Positions 1 to 12,079 of a stretch of DNA of 64,000 nucleotides are shown here, piece after piece. A model generated the notes under the pieces. That model searched no databases and was not told where the DNA came from. It saw only the letters and a list, made by a program, of their open reading frames with translations. A program made the position numbers and the translations under genes. This DNA comes from Tetmemena sp. SeJ-2015 (lineage: Eukaryota; Ciliophora; Spirotrichea; Sporadotrichida; Oxytrichidae): positions 1 to 64,000 of the forward strand of contig JAJKFJ010020804.1 in NCBI GenBank assembly GCA_027382625.1. Reading direction: 5' to 3'. Numbering within the stretch: position 1 is the first letter of the stretch; the number at the start of each line of letters is the position of its first letter.

Positions 1-699
1 GCTAAGAGAAGAGACAGAGAAAGTTTAATATAACTCGCCAATTAATTAAAATAAATATTAAAAAATATTTTTAGGTAATTTTATTAGATTTAGATAAAGA
101 AAATTATTTACCATTCTTTCAAAAAAAATAACATAATTTTTAAATAGTAAATTAAAAAAAATCTTTGGAATTTAAGTCGATTAATTAGATTTTCTTTTTA
201 ATAATCTATGGTCTGAATAATTACCAGCTATAATGAATGAGCTCCAAAAATAACTAATCTAACAATTTAGATAGAAATCTATAATTTACGACGATTAAGG
301 TAAAAAGAATATTAAATTCCAAATTAAGAAAATAGGACAAATGAAAATATTATCTTATCTTTATTTTCTTCAATTTTTTAAAACAAATGAGTGCACAATT
401 CTTAATTTTAAAAATTTGCTCTTTAAAAATAAAATTAGAACTTTAAATTAATTTATCGTAGCCAGAATTTAGAATAATTGCATAGAGCCCACATAATATT
501 TCTCACATTGAAACTATTGGAGAAAAAAATTTAAATACAAATAACCTTGCTTAATTTATTGATTAAATTTTGAGTAGTCTTTGTAATAATTCGATCGCTT
601 TATTTAATAAAACTGTTGAGAATCAACAAGCCCTGCTTAATATTTAAATAATAGTAGGTTTAAATTTTTAGTTAGTCCCTGAGTGAAAAATTTATTAAA

Positions 700-1260
700 T
701 TGCGCGTAATCATCTATCGATTTTCAGTGCTTTCAAATAATCTATAGGTCAAGTAGAATTTTTCTTCGCATAAGGAGCCACTCGAAGGTGTAAACTTTTT
801 TTTTGATGTTTTCATCTTTCCATCCATAATAAAAATTGATCACATAAAAGTTTAATAGCCAATTTTGATAGTACAAAAGAGATTTATTTGAAAGGTAAAG
901 TTAAGTAATATCCTTCATTGATTAATTTTATCCTATCTAAGTTTAAACTATTTTTAATAGATGGGAAATTAAATTTTTCATTCTTTCAAGCTAAAGCACC
1001 TTATTGCAAAGACTCCCACAGCATTTTTTCTCAAGTCACCTGTTATTCTGATTGTTCGTATGCTTAAAGCTCCTACTTGTATTTATTTTCAAGCTTCTCG
1101 ATTAATAATTTTATTCCTAATTCTTGAGGAAGATGAAGCTTTTTTATTTATAATTTTCTCGTTTAATTCCACTCTTTCATTTCATTTATTTCTTCAAATG
1201 AAAAGATTGTCTAAATATATTATATATGCTATTGTTAAGTCTTAATACTTTACTGAAATA
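700..1260 (-). pseudogene. Family A remnant, C-terminal part only
   Basis: The sequence around 770-800 matches the family A C-terminal signature, which on the minus strand encodes a Lys-Arg-x-Tyr/Phe-Ala-Leu-x-Trp-Leu motif in better copies. The stretch at 1,000-1,100 matches the segment preceding that signature in the copies at 2.3, 9.6, 12.6 and 15.2 kb. Only the 3' part of the gene is present and the frame is broken. Function is unknown for the whole family. Confidence 0.5.
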
Positions 1261-1739
1261 TTGTGAAAATGTGATCACCTTTCCTATTCATCTCATATTT
1301 TTTTTAAAAACAAAACCTGACTGAAGTGATAATATATAGTTTTGAATTAGAACATGTTTATATTACATTTCTTCACAGCAAATAATAATTCTCTATACTA
1401 AAAATATATTATGAACTTTATTTTTCTATAGTATTTGTCTAAACATCTCTCTCATTTAATATTTATTTGTATTTATGAAAAATATTGAGTGGGGATTAAA
1501 TTTCAAATAATTTGTATTAATTCATTGAAAAGTTTTAAAAATTTGAAAGAGTTCGATCGCGCTATCTAGTTATGGTGAGTATGGACTCATTATACAATTA
1601 ATTTGAGTAAATATTAGGCATTATTAGTTTGACTGTGCGCGTCGAAATTAAATTATTTCATAAGTTTAATTTATTAGCTGAAGTGTTTTTTTTAAATAAA
1701 TGTAAACGGTGATGAAGTGGCGTGATTAGTATAGCTCAA

Positions 1740-4600
1740 ACTAGCTCTTTTTATTAGTCTTGCTACTGAGTGTAGTTGTTTATTAGAATGCAGTGCTTAA
1801 AAAATATAAAGCAAATAGAAAGTTTATTTGCCTAAGAAGCCACTAAAGAGCGTAAGTTCTTTTTTCGTCCATCACTGCATTGTACAAAATGATCGCATCA
1901 AAAAACCTAGAGTCATTTTGGCTAAGACAAACGACACTGATTGTAAAGTTGAAAGATCCTTGATTTGTTCATATTATCCCCCAGATCTTGAAATTTAAGA
2001 GGTATTTCAAGGAATTATTATTTAAACACCTACATTTTCAATTAGAATGAATGGAGAGAAGTCTTTTTGTAAGAGTTTATCAAAAAGTTCCCATGAGTGC
2101 TTTACATCTTTAAATATAAAGGACCTATAATTTTTAAAATCTAGCTCAACACCTTTCGGGTGCTTCTTGAAAACTGAGTTCCTGTTATTTATATGAATAG
2201 TAGCAGTAACATTGAGATTTTTATTATGCTGTAAGAGGAACTGTTATATATGCAGCTGTAATAATTTTCAACCTTTTGTAATTAGTGGAGGTAGATACTC
2301 TTAGCAGCCTTACTCAAGTAGCCTGTGTTTCCTAATCTCTCTTCTGCAAGTAGCTCCTTCTTTCAAGCTTCTCAGTTAATAAATATGCACTTGAAGCATA
2401 TAATCATAATGATTATGATCACTTGCTTGATTAAATTAGGTGCAAGATTTTCTTAAAATAGTGATACTCCTCAGCAGCGAATATTCATAAATAATTTATA
2501 TAAGAACTATAATAAATAAATAATTAAGTTTAAAGTTTATTGATTGCGGTCACGAAAGCTTCAGATATCTTCAAATGATGAGAGAAAAAGATTTGGAACT
2601 GCTGCCCTCCATTTCAAAAGACTAATAAAACCGATAGCAAAGAGTGTTATTTTATTGTCCCATTACTTTTAGAGAGCCTCAAATTGAGTCTCAATAATTC
2701 AAGTTGTTCTCATATTAAGTCATAAAAGTAAAATTAATTAAAGAGCGTATTCTTCAGATAATTAAATGGACATTCCCTTCATTTTTTATGATTTCCGATT
2801 TTAACATAACTGTATATTATTAAAGAATTATTGAAGCTCTGAGTAGAATAATTCTGCATTCTGCCATTTTAATTAATTTACTAATATATTGCATTTAAAT
2901 GGATACACGTCCTCTCTAGCAAATACTTCATAATGTGGAACATTTATGTTAATTAATTCTTCAAACTTAAATAGTTATTTTCTGACATAAATTAAATTTA
3001 CAAGAAGACTTTAAGTTATATTCTCTTAAATATTAAGGAAAAATCTCTCTATTTATAAGTACAATTTCTAATATAACTATTCTTGTAAATTTAACATAGT
3101 TTACCTATTATTTTTTTAAACTAAATTAAAATTGAATTTGTTAAAATTTGTGGCTGAGATTGCAGAAATTAAAAATTAATTAGAAAACTGATTTAATTAT
3201 TAGGCCCGCTAATTTAATTGTATAGTTATTATAGTTACTCATGAATCTAATAATTTAATAAAGCATGAAATTTAATTTTAAATGAATAATTATTCCTCAG
3301 AATAGGGAGAAGAAATTCAATCTTAATTGCTTTTATTTTTATAATAAGGGTTCAAAAAAGTTTTTTTTTATGAAAAATAAAATTTTTTTAAAATTTTAAA
3401 AAAAAATTAAAAATTTAAACCCAAGGTTTTTAATTAAATTTTTTTAAATTAAAAAACAGCGAATTATTTTAAATTTTTAATCAATTTGAAATTAAAAATT
3501 TTAAAAAAAAAACGCAAAAAAGAATAAAATTATTAAATATAAAATAATTTATTTTAAATGGCCAGGCCTAACAAAGAAAAAATAAATTTTATTAATTATT
3601 TTTTATTTTTCTTCCCCCCTTTAAGACTTTCCCTTTTTATTCTATATAATTAATGATCATAAAATCGGTTTACTTCTGAAATGAAGGGATTAACTTCGAT
3701 TTACTATGTCAGCATCAACTCTTACCCATCCTTTACAGTTATAAATATAAGGTTTGGAAGGGGATGCATTAATTCACTGTTTTCCTCTGAATTAGGTCTC
3801 TTCCTTATATCTGGTACATCTTCATTTAAGACTAGAGTATTTAGAAGTGCAGTTGTCTCTTCTAGTTCTTCAATTTGATATATTTAAAAATTTAAATAAA
3901 TTTTAATCGAAAGAAGGTTATAGAAAATAGCTTTTTTAACCTCATTAGCTTTGAGTTTCTTTCTTTCCTCTTGAATTTTAAATCACTCAATGAAAAAGGT
4001 AGTGAATTATTTCTTGGCCAATTAAATTGATTGTGTTTGTAATCAAGAATAATTTTCATTTTATAAGAGTTGGATGTTTATCTCTCCTCATTTTTAAATT
4101 ATTTCTATGAATAAATTTTAAAAATTAAATTGCAGCTGCTTTTAAATCCTCTTATTAGAGTTCCGGGAAGCATTAAAATTTTGATTCTATGGTGGGTGAT
4201 TAATAAATACTAAAATCATTTTACAAATCCTTGGAAAAATATTTAAAGTCTGGGAGAGTTTCTAATTCATTTTTTCTACCCAAAATTCATCTTCTGATCT
4301 TTTCAGCTTTATAATAACTTCTTTTGTTTCCCCCCAGTGTTTCCTTTAAAACACCTTTTTAAACAAATTTTTTCTGGAATCTTTTCTTTCCCCAAACAAT
4401 AAGAATTCTTCTTTTCATGGTTTATTATGAAATTAATTTTTAAAAAAAAAAAATTTATTCCCAATAATTTTAATTTCCAAATGGTGGGCTTATTAAATTG
4501 TGGCAGTTGTGACAGAAAGAAGGCAGGAGTATTTAGTCTCTGTCGGTAACACTTTTCAGTAATATTGCGCTGATCAAGGAAAAGAGAACCTAGCAGGTTT
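1740..4600 (-). pseudogene. Family A gene remnant in unit 1
   Basis: Read on the minus strand with TAA/TAG as Gln, the 3' end (about 1,740-1,880) encodes the family signature KRTYALQWLL. The 5' half (3,670-3,880) encodes an acidic segment containing SEENSEL, which matches SEENSQS in the copy at 7.6 kb. The segment at 4,470-4,600 matches the N-terminal part of the copy at 16.8 kb. Frames are broken several times, and a block of A/T homopolymers (3,100-3,640) splits the gene. It is a degenerate paralogue, not a working gene. No known domain was recognised. Confidence 0.55.
3100..3650. other. Extremely AT-rich, homopolymer-laden insert
   Basis: Runs of 6-10 A or T alternate here with almost no G or C, and no frame looks coding. 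The stretch is not matched at the corresponding place in units 2 and 3, so it is either an insertion in unit 1 or a very fast-diverging spacer. Confidence 0.5.
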
Positions 4601-5146
4601 TTTTAATTTTATTTTCCAATGAAATTATTTTTTTATTTTAAGTAGATCGATCCCAATTAAAAAAAAGAAAGACATTACATGTGTTTTTGTTTAAAATTTT
4701 AAGGAATATGGTTGAAAGTAAAAAAAATTTAAGGAAGTTTTTAGTTTTTATATATTTTGATGTTGGCTCAACATCATCTCAGTTATCTGACCTTTTTTGG
4801 CATTCTAAATAGCGACATTATCCTCAGTTGTTTCATCCATCAAGAAATCTCCTTTAGGAAAATCTATAAGATATCATTCATATATTTTTCTAATCCAATT
4901 TGTTCTCTATATTTTTTTGAATTTCAAAATGCTTTTTAAAATATATATTTGAGTCGTAAATTGGCGATTCAAAATCTTAGAAGTTTTGAGAAATCAGTGG
5001 AGGTATTAAGTTTTCTTGCTCTTAGTTGGCGTTGAGGAGCTGATCGAAGGAGTCTGGTTCACGCAATAATTAGTTCATTGGCTGAATATTTTAGAGATGA
5101 AATATTTTTACTGGAGATGTGTGCACAAATATTTCCGAGTAAATTG

Positions 5147-5212
5147 AACCCCTGCTACCCATGGATCCGCTGCTACCTCCTTGAACCCCGGCTACCCCAT
5201 CCTCTTTTTCTA
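5147..5212. repeat. GC-rich block of three short direct repeats, copy 1
   Basis: This GC-rich stretch lies in very AT-rich DNA. It contains TTGAACCCCTGCTACCC, a shorter CCGCTGCTACC, then TTGAACCCCGGCTACCCC. It is nearly unchanged in unit 2 at 10,774-10,837 but absent from the corresponding place in unit 3, where only GGATCCATGG survives. It is not part of any open frame I could follow. Its role is unknown. Confidence 0.6.
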
Positions 5213-5403
5213 GCTTTAATAATATTTTTTATTATTTTTTTTTAATTAGTTTATATTTATAATTATTTTAGATTTTTAAATATTTATTATTTATTTATTT
5301 TGAAAAGGATTAAATCAATAAATCTAAACTCTTCTCTGACTCTAGTATTTGTCATTTGTCGATAAGAAAAGCAATTTTAATTTACAATGATCTAGATAGA
5401 ATA

Positions 5404-5612
5404 TAGGATGAATATGAATAGATTAGAGGCGGTTGTAGAAATCTCAGATTAATTAGATCTATTTCAAACTAGGCATTATTTAATTCCCTGACCACCTGAC
5501 CAACGGCCAGATAAAAAGAAGTTGATGTGAAAGATTGAAAGATATTTTCTGACCACCTGACCACTGGTCAGCTTTACAGGTTTCGGAAAGGTAAAATGGA
5601 AAGATTTATTCA
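5404..5612 (+). repeat. Left terminal inverted repeat of the foldback transposon
   Basis: This 209 bp arm matches 6,322-6,530 in reverse. It carries two subterminal copies of CTGACCACCTGACCA, at about 5,488 and 5,549. Each is followed by a partly palindromic GGCCAG or GGTCAG, a layout that would suit transposase binding sites (inference). Confidence 0.9.
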
Positions 5613-6321
5613 TTCTAAATATATGAAATATAATTAATTTTCAAAATGACTTTCAGGCCATATGTTGCAGATGAGTAAACATGGACAGGAAAGGCTAATA
5701 CATTTAGTGTAAGACATTCTTTTAGAATAACAACTTTTAAAGATGAGCAGAGATAGTTCAAATCTGCGAATTGGCTAAAGCGAACACCATGAGTTTTTCT
5801 TCGCCATGATGAATTTTGTTGGCCCGAGCTAGCCCTACGAGATTCTCCAACACAATCTTTCACGCGCAAAGAAAACCTACGACCATAGCTTCGCCAAGGA
5901 ATTTGAGTCAGTGGGATATGTGGCTTTATCAGTTCACCTCCAACAAGATAAATAGGGGGAAACTAAGAATTTAAGCAGAAGGATTGCAAAGGATACTAGC
6001 TCATTCAGAGGCAAGGGTTCAACCCTGAGCAAATCAGCGTGAAAGAGATAAAAAGGATGATAAAGTCGGATTTGCAAAACCAGTTGCTGGCTAGTTGCCC
6101 CATTAGGTTCTCCAATCTCCGCTTACCATCGAGACCGGAGCCCTTACTAGCATAGTAGGAGAGAAACCAGATCAGAGTTGAAAAATGGCTAACTCTAGGA
6201 GCAAGGAACAAATGCACTTGAACATAGACTTAAGACTACGTATGCAACGCTTAAGCCCGTAATGAGTATATTATTCGTGCTCTCTTAAGAGATTTGAAGT
6301 GATTTAAGATTTAAGTTTAAG

Positions 6322-6530
6322 TGAATAAATCTTTCCATTTTACCTTTCCGAAACCTGTAAAGCTGACCAGTGGTCAGGTGGTCAGAAAATATCTTTCAAT
6401 CTTTCACATCAACTTCTTTTTATCTGGCCGTTGGTCAGGTGGTCAGGGAATTAAATAATGCCTAGTTTGAAATAGATCTAATTAATCTGAGATTTCTACA
6501 ACCGCCTCTAATCTATTCATATTCATCCTA
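6322..6530 (-). repeat. Right terminal inverted repeat of the foldback transposon
   Basis: Reverse-complement partner of 5,404-5,612. The match stops abruptly at 6,322, giving equal 209 bp arms. Confidence 0.9.
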
Positions 6531-7439
6531 TAATAGCAAGAGAAAGAACTTTAATTTTTATTGGAGTTTATTAAAGCTTAGACAATATTTTTAATGTGAT
6601 AATTAGTCTTCGTGATCGATGGGAATTTAAGTGAAGAATTTAATAAGAGAAGTAGTTGCTTGACTACTTTTAAGGCTTATCATCATAATCACTGGTATAA
6701 AAAATGTCGTTAAACGCATTTTACTCCTTCAACAAGATCGTACCATCGATTCTTCGACTAATTAAAGCTTAGAAATGAGAGAGAGAGATTGAAATTTAAT
6801 ATATCTCGCCAATTAATTAAAAATAATTCATTTAAATAAATTAGTGAGGTACTTTTTGTGAAAGTCAAATTAATTTATCCTTCTTTTAAAAATAACAAAA
6901 TTTATTTCTCAATAGTAAATTTTAGGAAAAATCTAAGGGTTAATTATATTGTCTTTTTCATAATATATGGTTTGAATAATTACCAGCTATAATGAATGAG
7001 CTCCAAAAATAACTAATCTACCAATTTAGATAGAAATCTATAATTTAAGACGATGAAGGTAATAAGAATATTCAATTCCAAATTCAGAAAATAGGACAAA
7101 TGTAAAAGCTATCTTATCTATATTTTTGTCAACTTTTATTAAAAATGGAAGCTCATTTCTTATAAATAATAAACTGCTCTCAAATTTAAAGATATATCTT
7201 TACATTTATAAATCTTTAGCATTGGGGGGGGGGACACAGTGAGCCCACATGATATTTTTTCTCACATTTTCTATTGGTTTAAATATTATAATGTAAAGAA
7301 GCTTGCTCGATTAATTTATTTATTTAAAATTATGATTATTATTTGTCTTGCCATGATAGGCTTTAAGATTTAATATCGAAATTGTGGCTTAAACAGATCT
7401 CACTTATATTATTTAATGATCAGTTTACCTTCATATTTG

Positions 7440-8600
7440 GTGTTTGATTGAAGTTTACTCTAACCGATTCTAGCTGTTTTCGTATTAAGTTATAAAAGTA
7501 AATTAATTTAGGGAGCACCTTCTTTCGGTAGCTTGAAGGAGTTTACATCATCTTCCATTTTCTCTGTCAGCATCACTTCATACTCATCTTTTGCAGTTAT
7601 AAATATAAAGTTTGGACAGGGATGTGTTCGTTCATTGATTAGCTATTTTCCTCTGAATTAGCTCTCTACATCTTACCTGGTGCAACACCTTTTAAGGCTT
7701 GAGTGTTTAGAAGTTAAGCTGCTACATCTCGCTCTTCAAATTTATCTATTTTAAAATTTTATTTTTTTTAATCGAAAGAAGTTGATAGAAATCAGCCTTT
7801 TTATCCTCCATAGCTTTGAGTTTCTATTAAACTCTTTAGAGCTTTAGTTTGCAATTCGTTTCCTATTTCTTAACTTAAGAAATTTTTTGAAATATATATC
7901 ACTCAATAAAATGAAATTAAATATTTACTTGGAGAGTTAAATTGAATGTGTCTGTAATAATGAATAATTTTAATTTTTTAAGAGTTAGATGTATCCCTGC
8001 AGAAAAGAAAGATTATCCGGATTGACTTCTTATCTCTACTCATTTTCAAATTATTATTATCTTACGTAATAAATATTTAAAACTAAAATGCAGAGGCTTT
8101 GTAACCCTGTTGCTGAAGTTTTGAGGAACATTAGAATTTTGATTCTGTGCTTGGTGATTAATAAATACTAAAATAACAACAAACCTTTAAAAGATTGAAG
8201 TAGATCTAAGTCTGATTGGTTGAGAGTTTCTATACCTTAAATCCCCTCTATCAGTCAACTGAGTTTTAAAAAAAGTTCCTATATCATCTAAGTTGAAATT
8301 TTGTTGAATTCTTTCCTCTTAGTTGGCCCAAAACAGTTAAAATAAATAAGCCTTATTTTAATGATGTATAAAATTTAAATTTTTAAACCGAAGAAAGAAG
8401 TTTCATGACCAATATTTGTATTTTCTAAAAGAGGGCTTATTTAATTAAGATCTTGTGAGTTAGCAAAATAAGACTTCTGGAGTGAGTGCCCTTTAGTAGT
8501 ATCTCGCAGATCAGAGAACGAACAAGGAAGAGTGAGATTTTATTTTTATGCAAAATTTTCTACTAAAAATACATCATTAACTTTATTTCTTTTTAATATT
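7440..8600 (-). pseudogene. Family A remnant, N-terminal half, in unit 2
   Basis: On the minus strand the stretch 7,560-7,760 encodes EERDVAAQLLNTQ followed by QRANSEENS. This is close to EEREEAAAILNNST and QRANTEEN in the copy at 15.9 kb. At 8,420-8,560 it matches the N-terminal block at 16.8 kb. The C-terminal half is missing and frames break, so this is a relic. Confidence 0.55.
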
Positions 8601-8959
8601 TGTCTAAAAATCTCTCTCATATAATATTTTTGTGTCTTGTGAAAACCTTTTAGTAAGAATTAAATTGTAAATAATTTATATTTATTGTTAAAATGTTTGT
8701 AGGTTTTGAAAGAGTTTGATCGCTTTGTGTAGCTTTTCTGGTGAGTGTGGCGTCAATAGAACATATAATTAATTTTAATAATAATATAACTTTCTTATTT
8801 GTCTGTGAGCTACAAAATTGTTTCATTAGTGCAATATAAGCTGTAATGCTTATTAATAAAAATGTAAGGTCATGGAGTGCGGAGATTAGTAGGTAACTCA
8901 AACTCTCTCATTTGATTATTACTCTTGCTAATGAAATTAGTTAAACTGAGTGAATTAGA

Positions 8960-10450
8960 TTATCAATTTGCAGTGCTTAATATACTATAAAGCAAATAGA
9001 AAGAGTCTTTACTTAAGAAGTCACTAAAGAGCTTAAGCTCATTTATCGTTGTTGGCATCTTTCCCTGCAAATTACAAATTAAACATAATTTAACAAGTTT
9101 AAATAAAGAATTTAATTTAAAAATGGGGCTTCTTTGAATGCTTCTAGTTAAAGAAGATGCGTGATTGGTTAATATAACTAAATTTGGAAGAAAAAGTTTA
9201 ATTAATCTTTAAGAAATTATTGTTCAGAAATTATTTAAATTAGGCAATAAATTAAACAGTTCTCCAGATCTGGAGACTTAGAAAGTTTTTCAATGAAATA
9301 ATATTTTTATTCTACCTATGCTTATCTCATTTAATTTATTTTAAATGAGATAAGTGTAGTCTTATTAGAGGAGTTAATAAAAAAGTTCTCATGCACCTCT
9401 ACATCTATATGTCGAGAAAGATTATCTCCTTTATTAATAATCTAGCTCTTGATCTTTGATTTACTCCTTAAAAACAAAATTTCTGAAATATCTCAATGAG
9501 TAGTAGCAAGAATGTGATTTCTCTTCAGCAGGAACTGATTAATCAGCAGCGGTAATTTATTTCCCCGAGCTCTTAAGCTGATGCAAATAATGGAGAAAGG
9601 AACCCTAAGGGCCTTAATCAAGTCGCCTATGTTTCTAATGATTTCGTATTCAAGCAACTCTTTCTTGCAATGATCATTCAAGCTTCTCTATTAATAAATA
9701 GGTACCAGATGCATATTTACATATTTTACTTATGATCACTTGCTTGATGAAAGAGGGATCTAGATTTTTTTCAAAGTAGTGATACTCATCAGCAGAGAAT
9801 ATTCATAAATTATTTATATAAGTAGCAAACTAAATAAGAAAGATAATTATTAAATGTTTTTATTGAAGTCACGTAGTCTTTAGGAATTTTTAAATGATGA
9901 GAGAAAAAGATTTTCAACTTTGGCCCTCTTTTTCAAAATATAATTAAAAAGAGGACAATGATTATTTTCTTCTTGCCTCATGGCCTTGAGAGAGCTGCGC
10001 CAAAACTGAGTCTCGACAAATTTTGCTGTTCTCATATTAAGTTTTTAAAATATTAAATTAGAGTGCGCCTTATTCCGACATTTTGATAGAGTTTTCAGCA
10101 TCTTCCATTTCTTAAATCATCATCACTTAAGCATCCTTTGCAATTATAGTATAAAGTTTGGACAGTGATGAATTGATTCATTGATTTAGAGATTTATTCT
10201 GTAATAGTTCTCTTTCTTTAATCTCGAGCAACTACGCTTTGGACTTTAGTGTTCAGAAGGGAAGTCGCCTCTTCTCGTTCTGCAATTTTATATATTTCAA
10301 GATTTTGAAGCATATTTAAATTGAAAGATAGTTATACAGTTCAGATTTTTAGCTCTATAACACTTTGAGTTTCTTTTGTATACTCTTGATCTTTCGTTTG
10401 CAATTCTATTCCTTTTTCTTGACTTCAGAAACTCACTAGAAATTTAATTC
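8960..10450 (-). pseudogene. Family A remnant, C-terminal to middle part, in unit 2
   Basis: The C-terminal signature lies near 9,020. The middle (9,493-9,690) encodes NDHCKKELLEYE, matching KDHCKKELLAYE at 15.27 kb. A one-base length difference after that motif puts the two copies in different frames. The acidic segment near 10,130-10,300 matches the N-terminal blocks of other copies. It is interrupted by TGA and frameshifts. Confidence 0.55.
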
Positions 10451-10773
10451 ATAGAAGAAAGATATTTAATCATGAGCGATTTTTATTTTAAGAGTTGAAT
10501 ATATCTATGAGGATATAAAATATCGTCTGGATTAACTCTATTTTTTTGAATTTCAATATACTTTTTAAAATATCTATCTGAGTCGTAAATTGGCGATTCA
10601 AGTTCTTAGAGATTGTGAGAAATCTGTGGAGGTATTGAATTTTCTTGCTCTTAGTGGGCGTTGAGGAGCTGATCGAAAGAGTCTGGTTCACGCAATAATT
10701 TATTCATTGGCTGAATATTTTAGAGATGAAATATTTTTGCTGGAGATGTTTGCACAAATATTTCCGAGTAGAT

Positions 10774-10837
10774 TGAACCCCCGCTACCCATGGATCCGCT
10801 GCTACCTCCTTGAACCCCGGCTACCCCACTCTCTTTT
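10774..10837. repeat. GC-rich block of three short direct repeats, copy 2
   Basis: Almost identical to 5,147-5,212, with the same three repeats around GCTACC. The close match, compared with the drift of neighbouring DNA, suggests a recent duplication or gene conversion. Confidence 0.6.
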
Positions 10838-12079
10838 TCTAACTTTAATAATATTTTTTATTATTTTTTTGAATTAGTTTATATTTATAATTATTTTATA
10901 GTTTTAAATATTTATTATTTATTTAATTAAAAAAGGATCAATTATTAAATCTAAACTCTTCTCTGACTCTAGTATACGTCATTTGTTGATAAGAAAGGCA
11001 ATTTTAATTTACAATGATCTAGATAGAATAATAGCAACAGAAAGAACTTTGATTTTTATTGGAGTTTATGAAAGCTTAGACATAATTTTAAATGTGGTAA
11101 TTAGTCTTCGTGATCGATGGGAATTTAAATTTGCAATTAATTATGAGAAGCAGCAGCCGACTGCTCTTTAACATTATCATCATAATCACTGGTAAAAAAC
11201 ATGTCGATAAACGCGTTTTATTCCTTCAATAAGATCGAACCATCGATTCTTCTACTAATTAAAGCTTAGAAATGAGACAGAGAGATATTGAAATTTAATA
11301 TATCTCACCAATTAATGAAAACTAATTCATTTAAATAAATTTAGTGAGGTACTTTTGTTGAAGGTCAAATTAATTTATTTATCCTTCTTTTAAAAACAAC
11401 AAATTTTATTTCCCAATAGTAAATTTGGGGAAAAATTTAAGGAATATACGTTAATTAGATTTTATTTTTTATAATATATGGTCTGAATAATTACCAGCTA
11501 TAATGAATGAGCTCCAAAAATAACTAATCTAACAATTTAGATAGAAATCTATAATTTAAGACGATGAAGGTAAAAGAATATTAAATTCCAAATTAAGAAA
11601 ATAGGACAAATGAAAATACTATCTTATCTTTATTTTCGTCAACTTTTATAAGAAATGGAAGTTCATTTCTTATAAATATATAACTGTTCTCAAATTTAAA
11701 GATATATCTTTACATTTATAAATCTTTGGGGAGGGGAACACAGAGAGCCCACATTTTTTTCCCATTTTTATTTATTAAATATTTAAAAAAAAAAGGGATT
11801 AATTTTTTTATTTTAAAATTATGATTATTCTTTTCTTCCAAAGGGGAAATTTTCTGAAAATTTGACCTCAAAATCTCCAAGTTTTAATCCTTCTTAAATT
11901 TGCTCGTTTGAAAAAATTTTTTAATATTTAGATATATAGCAGAAGGAGTGACTTTGATTGATGAGTCACTCTCAGTTAAAGGCTTGGGAGTGTGATAGTT
12001 AGTAGTTTAATCATTATTGCTGATTTATTTATTAGAGTAAAGAAGTCTCTTATTATTTAGACAGAGCGAAGTCATCTAT

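Larger units (their letters stand above)
5404..6530. mobile_element. Foldback/MITE-like transposon with 209 bp inverted repeats and TA duplication
   Basis: The element begins TAGGATGAATATGAATAG and ends with its reverse complement. The two arms (5,404-5,612 and 6,322-6,530) are near-perfect inverted copies. TA flanks both ends (5,402-5,403 and 6,531-6,532). Unit 2 holds the uninterrupted target at about 11,025, where GATAGAA-TA-ATAGCAA lacks the element, so insertion after the tandem duplication is shown directly. TA duplication is typical of Tc1/mariner-type (IS630-related) transposons; ciliate TBE elements differ in having C4A4 ends, which are absent here. The 709 bp centre has only short frames (84 and 70 codons on the minus strand, TGA-closed) and no visible transposase, so the element is probably non-autonomous. 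Confidence 0.9.
1..6765. repeat. Tandem unit 1 of a three-copy germline repeat
   Basis: This unit shares ordered landmarks with the next two. One landmark is the stretch containing CAGCTATAATGAATGAGC (about 222, 6,982 and 11,493). Another is GCGTTGAGGAGCTGATCGA (about 5,029, 10,661 and 17,393). The window seems to begin close to the unit start, because bases 1-60 match 6,768-6,830 and 11,268-11,330. Over 4,950-5,400 it is more than 90 percent identical to unit 2 by eye, while other parts are much more diverged. It holds minus-strand remnants of gene family A and a foldback transposon insertion. It looks like an old tandem duplication with a younger near-identical junction, and is probably eliminated from the macronucleus. 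Confidence 0.75.
6766..11266. repeat. Tandem unit 2 of the germline repeat
   Basis: Second copy of the unit, about 4.5 kb, with the same landmark order as unit 1. It lacks both the foldback transposon and the homopolymer insert. It contains two separate family A remnants (7.4-8.6 and 9.0-10.5 kb). A run of ten G at about 7,225 is unusual for this DNA. Confidence 0.75.

Noticed and set aside
6010..6030. GGGTTCAACCC in the foldback element, resembling a tRNA T-arm/B box
   Set aside because: No matching A box, acceptor stem or anticodon arm at the right spacing on either strand.
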